Positions 41,046 to 43,598 of a stretch of 43,598 nt of DNA are shown in pieces. The DNA comes from CAIRDP01 sp037138335 (GTDB taxonomy: Bacteria > Bacteroidota > Bacteroidia > Bacteroidales > FEN-979), in NCBI GenBank assembly GCA_037138335.1, contig JBAXIO010000026.1, positions 1 to 43,598 on the forward strand, read 5' to 3'. How positions within the stretch are numbered: position 1 is the first letter of the stretch; every line of letters starts with the position of its first letter. Under the pieces are notes generated by a model. That model was not told the DNA's origin. It made no database searches and saw only the letters and a list, made by a program, of their open reading frames with translations. The position numbers were made by a program, and so were the translations under genes.

Positions 41046-42186
41046 TACATTAAAATCCGTGATGACCTTAATGACCGTGATGATCTTGATGCATCTTGAT
41101 GCAGGCGCCCAGCAAGTGTCGACGGAATGCTGGCCATCATACAGGGGTGACGTCCGACTGACAGGCATTTCCGGGGCGGTCATCCGCCCACCTTTAAAAC
41201 TTTTATGGACTTTTAAAGCCGGCGATGGCATTAAATCATCGGCCGTGATCTTCAAAGGAACAATCTATTTTGGTTGTGACGACGGCTGTTTGTATGCCCT
41301 CACGGCGAAAGGAAATTTACTCTGGAAGTTCAAAGCCGGGGCAAGCTTTGAAGCCCCTCCCCTTTTGCTTAACGGCAGGGTTTATGCAGGCTCTCTCGAA
41401 GGTGTTATTTATGCGCTTGATGCAGGAAGCGGGGCCCTGGCATGGAAGTATGTCACCGACGGGCAGGTATCGGGTTCCTGCAACTGGACTTTGGGCCCCG
41501 ATAAAAAACAGGTCCGCCTCATCGTGGGGAGCTACGATTTTGACCTGCATTGCATTGATGCTTTGACCGGCAGGGGGATCTGGAAATATACAACGGGAAA
41601 TTACATCAACGGGACCCCTTCAATAGCCGGGAACCTGGTTGTGACCGGCGGGTGTGACGGCTTTTTCCACCTGGTCAATACGGCCACGGGAAAGCTTGTG
41701 GGGAAGATCAACATGCTTACATACATACCTGCATCGGCAGCCATCAGCGGCAACAGGGCATATTTCGGGAATTACGACGGGCTGTTCTTTTGCGTTGACC
41801 TGAAAACACAAAAAGAAGTCTGGAAAAAAGAAGTCGGCGGTCCCTTTGTGGCATCTCCGGCTATCAAAGCGGGAAGAGTCATAAGTGCGACTCAAAGCAA
41901 AACTGTTTACTGCTTTGATGCCGCCGGCGGCAATGTGCTTTGGAAATTCAAAGCGGGGGGGAAAGTTGATGCCTCCCCGGTCATCGCAGGGGATTTTGTA
42001 GTCATCGCTTCTGGCGACGGCCGCCTTCGCCTGCTTGACATTGCAACAGGAGAAGAACGCTGGGTTTACGAAACAGGCAGTGCGCTTAGCGGAACCCCGG
42101 CGGTGACTGACAAGCTCATCGTTGTTGGAGCCGAAGACGGGACGTTGTATGCTTTTGGCCCGGCGGATGCAAAGAAACAGGATTAA
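41038..42186 (+). CDS. Secreted PQQ-like beta-propeller protein (fourth of four)
   Basis: 382 residues, signal peptide of about 24 residues cut near DAGAQ. The mature protein starts ECWPSYRGDVRLTG, the family signature, and has seven or eight regular blades (GNLLWKFKAG, GALAWKYVTDG, RGIWKYTTGN, KEVWKKEVGG, GNVLWKFKAG, EERWVYETGS). It is the most regular and BamB-like of the four propellers and the only one with closely matching blades throughout. It overlaps the flavoprotein gene by eight bases. The signal-peptide codons are built from repeated GTGATGACC/GTGATGATC units (41059-41104), resembling the tandem repeat at 3626-3691. No redox cofactor ligand recognised. Confidence 0.78.
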   Translation: MNNTLKSVMTLMTVMILMHLDAGAQQVSTECWPSYRGDVRLTGISGAVIRPPLKLLWTFKAGDGIKSSAVIFKGTIYFGCDDGCLYALTAKGNLLWKFKAGASFEAPPLLLNGRVYAGSLEGVIYALDAGSGALAWKYVTDGQVSGSCNWTLGPDKKQVRLIVGSYDFDLHCIDALTGRGIWKYTTGNYINGTPSIAGNLVVTGGCDGFFHLVNTATGKLVGKINMLTYIPASAAISGNRAYFGNYDGLFFCVDLKTQKEVWKKEVGGPFVASPAIKAGRVISATQSKTVYCFDAAGGNVLWKFKAGGKVDASPVIAGDFVVIASGDGRLRLLDIATGEERWVYETGSALSGTPAVTDKLIVVGAEDGTLYAFGPADAKKQD

Positions 42187-42201
42187 AAGGGTGTTGTAAA
42201 C

Positions 42202-42207
42202 GGGAGG
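42202..42207 (+). promoter_or_regulatory. Shine-Dalgarno site for an eight-codon leader
   Basis: GGGAGG lies five bases before the ATG at 42213, better placed than any site for the glycosyltransferase ATG at 42239. Confidence 0.5.
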
Positions 42208-42212
42208 TACAT

Positions 42213-42239
42213 ATGCCCGGAATGATAAAAACGAAGTAA
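42213..42239 (+). CDS. Eight-codon leader ORF coupled to the glycosyltransferase gene
   Basis: ATG at 42213 opens MPGMIKTK and stops with TAA at 42237-42239, whose last base is the first base of the glycosyltransferase start (TAATG). With its own Shine-Dalgarno GGGAGG it could deliver ribosomes to the next gene by termination-reinitiation. There is no evidence that the peptide itself has a role, and such short ORFs arise by chance. Confidence 0.35.
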   Translation: MPGMIKTK

Positions 42240-43519
42240 TGAAAATAGTCAATATAGTCCCGGGATTCGGGGGTACTTTCTACTGCGGGAACTGCCTGCG
42301 TGATTCAGGTTTTGCAAGCGCCCTGCGCAAGGCCGGACACGACGCCATGATACTTCCGGTATACCTCCCGCTGACGATCAGGGGAAACATGCACGAAACC
42401 CCCGTGTTTTACGGGGCAGTGAATATTTACCTCAAGCAGGTCTTCCCGTTTCTGCGGCATATGCCCGGCTGGATGGAACATTTGCTCAATTCAGCCCCGC
42501 TGCTGAAACTGGCGGCAAGCAAAGCCGGTTCAACCCGGGCGCAGGGCCTGGAAGAGCTCACCGAATCGATGCTGATGGGAAAACAGGGCCACCAGGGAAA
42601 GGAACTTGAAGAGCTGATCTTCTTTCTTAAACATCATGAAAAACCCGATATAGTGCACTTCTCGAACGCCCTCCTGCTCGGGATGGCAAAACAGATCAGG
42701 GAGGAAGTGGGCGTGCCTGTGGTTTGCTCGCTCCAGGACGAAGATGTTTGGGTGGATGCGATGAATGAACCTTACCCCGGGAAGATCTGGGGTTTGCTGG
42801 CCGAAAAAGCAAGGGATGTGGATGCCTTTGTAGCTGTAAGCCATTACTTCGCGGGAGTGATGAAGCAAAAAATGCAACTGCCTGCCGAGAAGGTTCATAT
42901 TGTCCACATCGGGGTGAATCCTTCGGAATATGAATATTTTCCTGATCCTCCCATCAAGCCGGCAATAGGATATTTATCGAGGATTTATGAAGATAACGGG
43001 TTTGCAGTCCTTGTCGATGCTTTCATCCTTTTGAAATCCAGGCCCGGCTTTGAGAACCTGGAACTGCATGCCAGCGGCGGCATGACCGGCGACGATAAGG
43101 CATTTTTTCACCTTCAGGCAAAAAAACTTCAGCAGGCAGGGATCGAGAAAGATTTAGCAGTATATAAAGATTTCGGGCCGGAAAACCTGGGTGATTTTTT
43201 TAAATCGGTTTCAGTACTTTCCGTTCCGGTCTTAAAAGGAGAGGCATTCGGATTATACCAGCTGGAAGCCCTGGCCTCGGGGGTTCCCCTGGTCCAACCT
43301 GCCCTTGGGGCTTTTCCCGAGATCATAGAGGAAACAGGCGGAGGTCTTCTGTACCAGCCGAACACTCCTGAAGCCCTGGCCGGCTGCCTTGAATCCATTC
43401 TGAATGATAAGTCCAGGTTGCGGCAGTTCAGCGCCAGTGGCCGTAAAGCGGTTGAAGAGAAATTTGAATGCAGTTTGCTTACTGCAAAGATGCTCGAGGT
43501 GTATAAGAAGATATTATGA
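42239..43519 (+). CDS. GT4-family glycosyltransferase
   Basis: 426 residues with the GT-B fold: an N-terminal MKIVNIVPGFGGTFYCGNCL nucleotide-fold start, DIVHFSNALL, VSHYF and HIGVNPSEY in the first domain; IGYLSRIYEDNG and the donor-binding EAFGLYQLEALASG (EX7E-type, two glutamates) in the second. GT4 enzymes are retaining transferases for polysaccharide, glycolipid or sucrose-type synthesis. It follows the last propeller gene by 52 bases on the same strand and may be co-transcribed by way of the short leader ORF, but nothing links it functionally to the redox genes. Confidence 0.85.
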   Translation: MKIVNIVPGFGGTFYCGNCLRDSGFASALRKAGHDAMILPVYLPLTIRGNMHETPVFYGAVNIYLKQVFPFLRHMPGWMEHLLNSAPLLKLAASKAGSTRAQGLEELTESMLMGKQGHQGKELEELIFFLKHHEKPDIVHFSNALLLGMAKQIREEVGVPVVCSLQDEDVWVDAMNEPYPGKIWGLLAEKARDVDAFVAVSHYFAGVMKQKMQLPAEKVHIVHIGVNPSEYEYFPDPPIKPAIGYLSRIYEDNGFAVLVDAFILLKSRPGFENLELHASGGMTGDDKAFFHLQAKKLQQAGIEKDLAVYKDFGPENLGDFFKSVSVLSVPVLKGEAFGLYQLEALASGVPLVQPALGAFPEIIEETGGGLLYQPNTPEALAGCLESILNDKSRLRQFSASGRKAVEEKFECSLLTAKMLEVYKKIL

Positions 43520-43520
43520 T

Positions 43521-43598
43521 GCGGGAGCGGGGAACCGGGAGCGGGGAGCGGGGAGCGGGGAGCGGGGAGCGGGGAGCGGGGAGCGGGGAGCGGGGAGC
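43521..43598. repeat. GCGGGGA 7-bp tandem repeat at the window end
   Basis: After GGGAACCGGGAGC (43530-43542), the unit GCGGGGA is repeated in perfect register for about eight copies to the last base. The array starts directly after the glycosyltransferase stop codon. The window stops inside it, so the true copy number is not known. Confidence 0.9.

Noticed and set aside
37039..42186. Standard respiratory complex I
   Set aside because: None of the membrane or connecting Nuo subunits is present, and the NuoG-like N-terminus is fused to a GltD-like flavoprotein.
43521..43598. CRISPR array
   Set aside because: The unit is 7 bp with no spacers and no cas genes are present.

Overview
The window looks like a piece of a Bacteroidota chromosome (Bacteroidales/Marinilabiliales-like), probably from an anaerobe or facultative anaerobe. 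The signs are two secreted proteins with C-terminal type IX secretion sorting domains, promoter motifs matching the Bacteroidota -7 consensus TAnnTTTG, few strong Shine-Dalgarno sites, HMA/AraC and PqqD-like small proteins, and a gene set dominated by iron-sulfur redox proteins. I see no rRNA, tRNA, CRISPR array, insertion sequence or phage gene. The sequence ends inside a 7-bp tandem repeat, so the right edge may be a contig break.

Layout. (1) 1-3617, plus strand: the 3' part of a secreted DUF1566/formylglycine-enzyme-fold protein, then a secreted arylsulfotransferase-like protein; both end in T9SS sorting domains. (2) 3696-10711, minus strand: a compact run transcribed as PqqD-like protein, ATP-grasp ligase, fold-type-III PLP decarboxylase, urea-transporter/M23-peptidase fusion, TPR/outer-membrane barrel protein and TPR protein, with several start/stop overlaps. 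(3) 10854-14186, minus strand: an HMA-AraC regulator, an ArnT/PMT-like glycosyltransferase and an FNR-like regulator with N-terminal cysteines and an FNR-type box in front of its own gene. (4) 14427-19834, plus strand: a TAT-type multi-cluster ferredoxin, an NrfD-like quinone-interacting membrane protein fused to a periplasmic Ig-like region, a monohaem cytochrome c and a DUF2339-like membrane protein. (5) 19846-26266: housekeeping genes (ABC-F ATPase, patatin with outer-membrane barrel, ArfB-like hydrolase, DEAD-box helicase). (6) 26474-42186, plus strand: a long redox locus with four PQQ-like beta-propeller proteins, an NHL-type protein, a 21-cysteine ferredoxin, a NapH/NosR-like membrane ferredoxin, a five-PAS hybrid histidine kinase, a NuoE-NuoF fusion and a 2Fe-2S/GltD-like flavoprotein, followed by a GT4 glycosyltransferase (42239-43519).

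Two loci could be undescribed systems. The six-gene minus-strand run (3696-10711) resembles a carrier- or peptide-based ligation and decarboxylation pathway with its own envelope export parts. The plus-strand redox locus (26474-42186) combines a soluble NADH-oxidising module of the electron-bifurcating type with a membrane ferredoxin module and extracytoplasmic propellers, but has no recognisable terminal catalytic subunit. No substrate or product can be deduced from sequence alone for either.

A further feature is a set of short 7-bp-type and GGGAACCGGGAGC-type repeats. They lie between genes and also in frame inside two genes of the redox locus, with an identical 18-mer in both.
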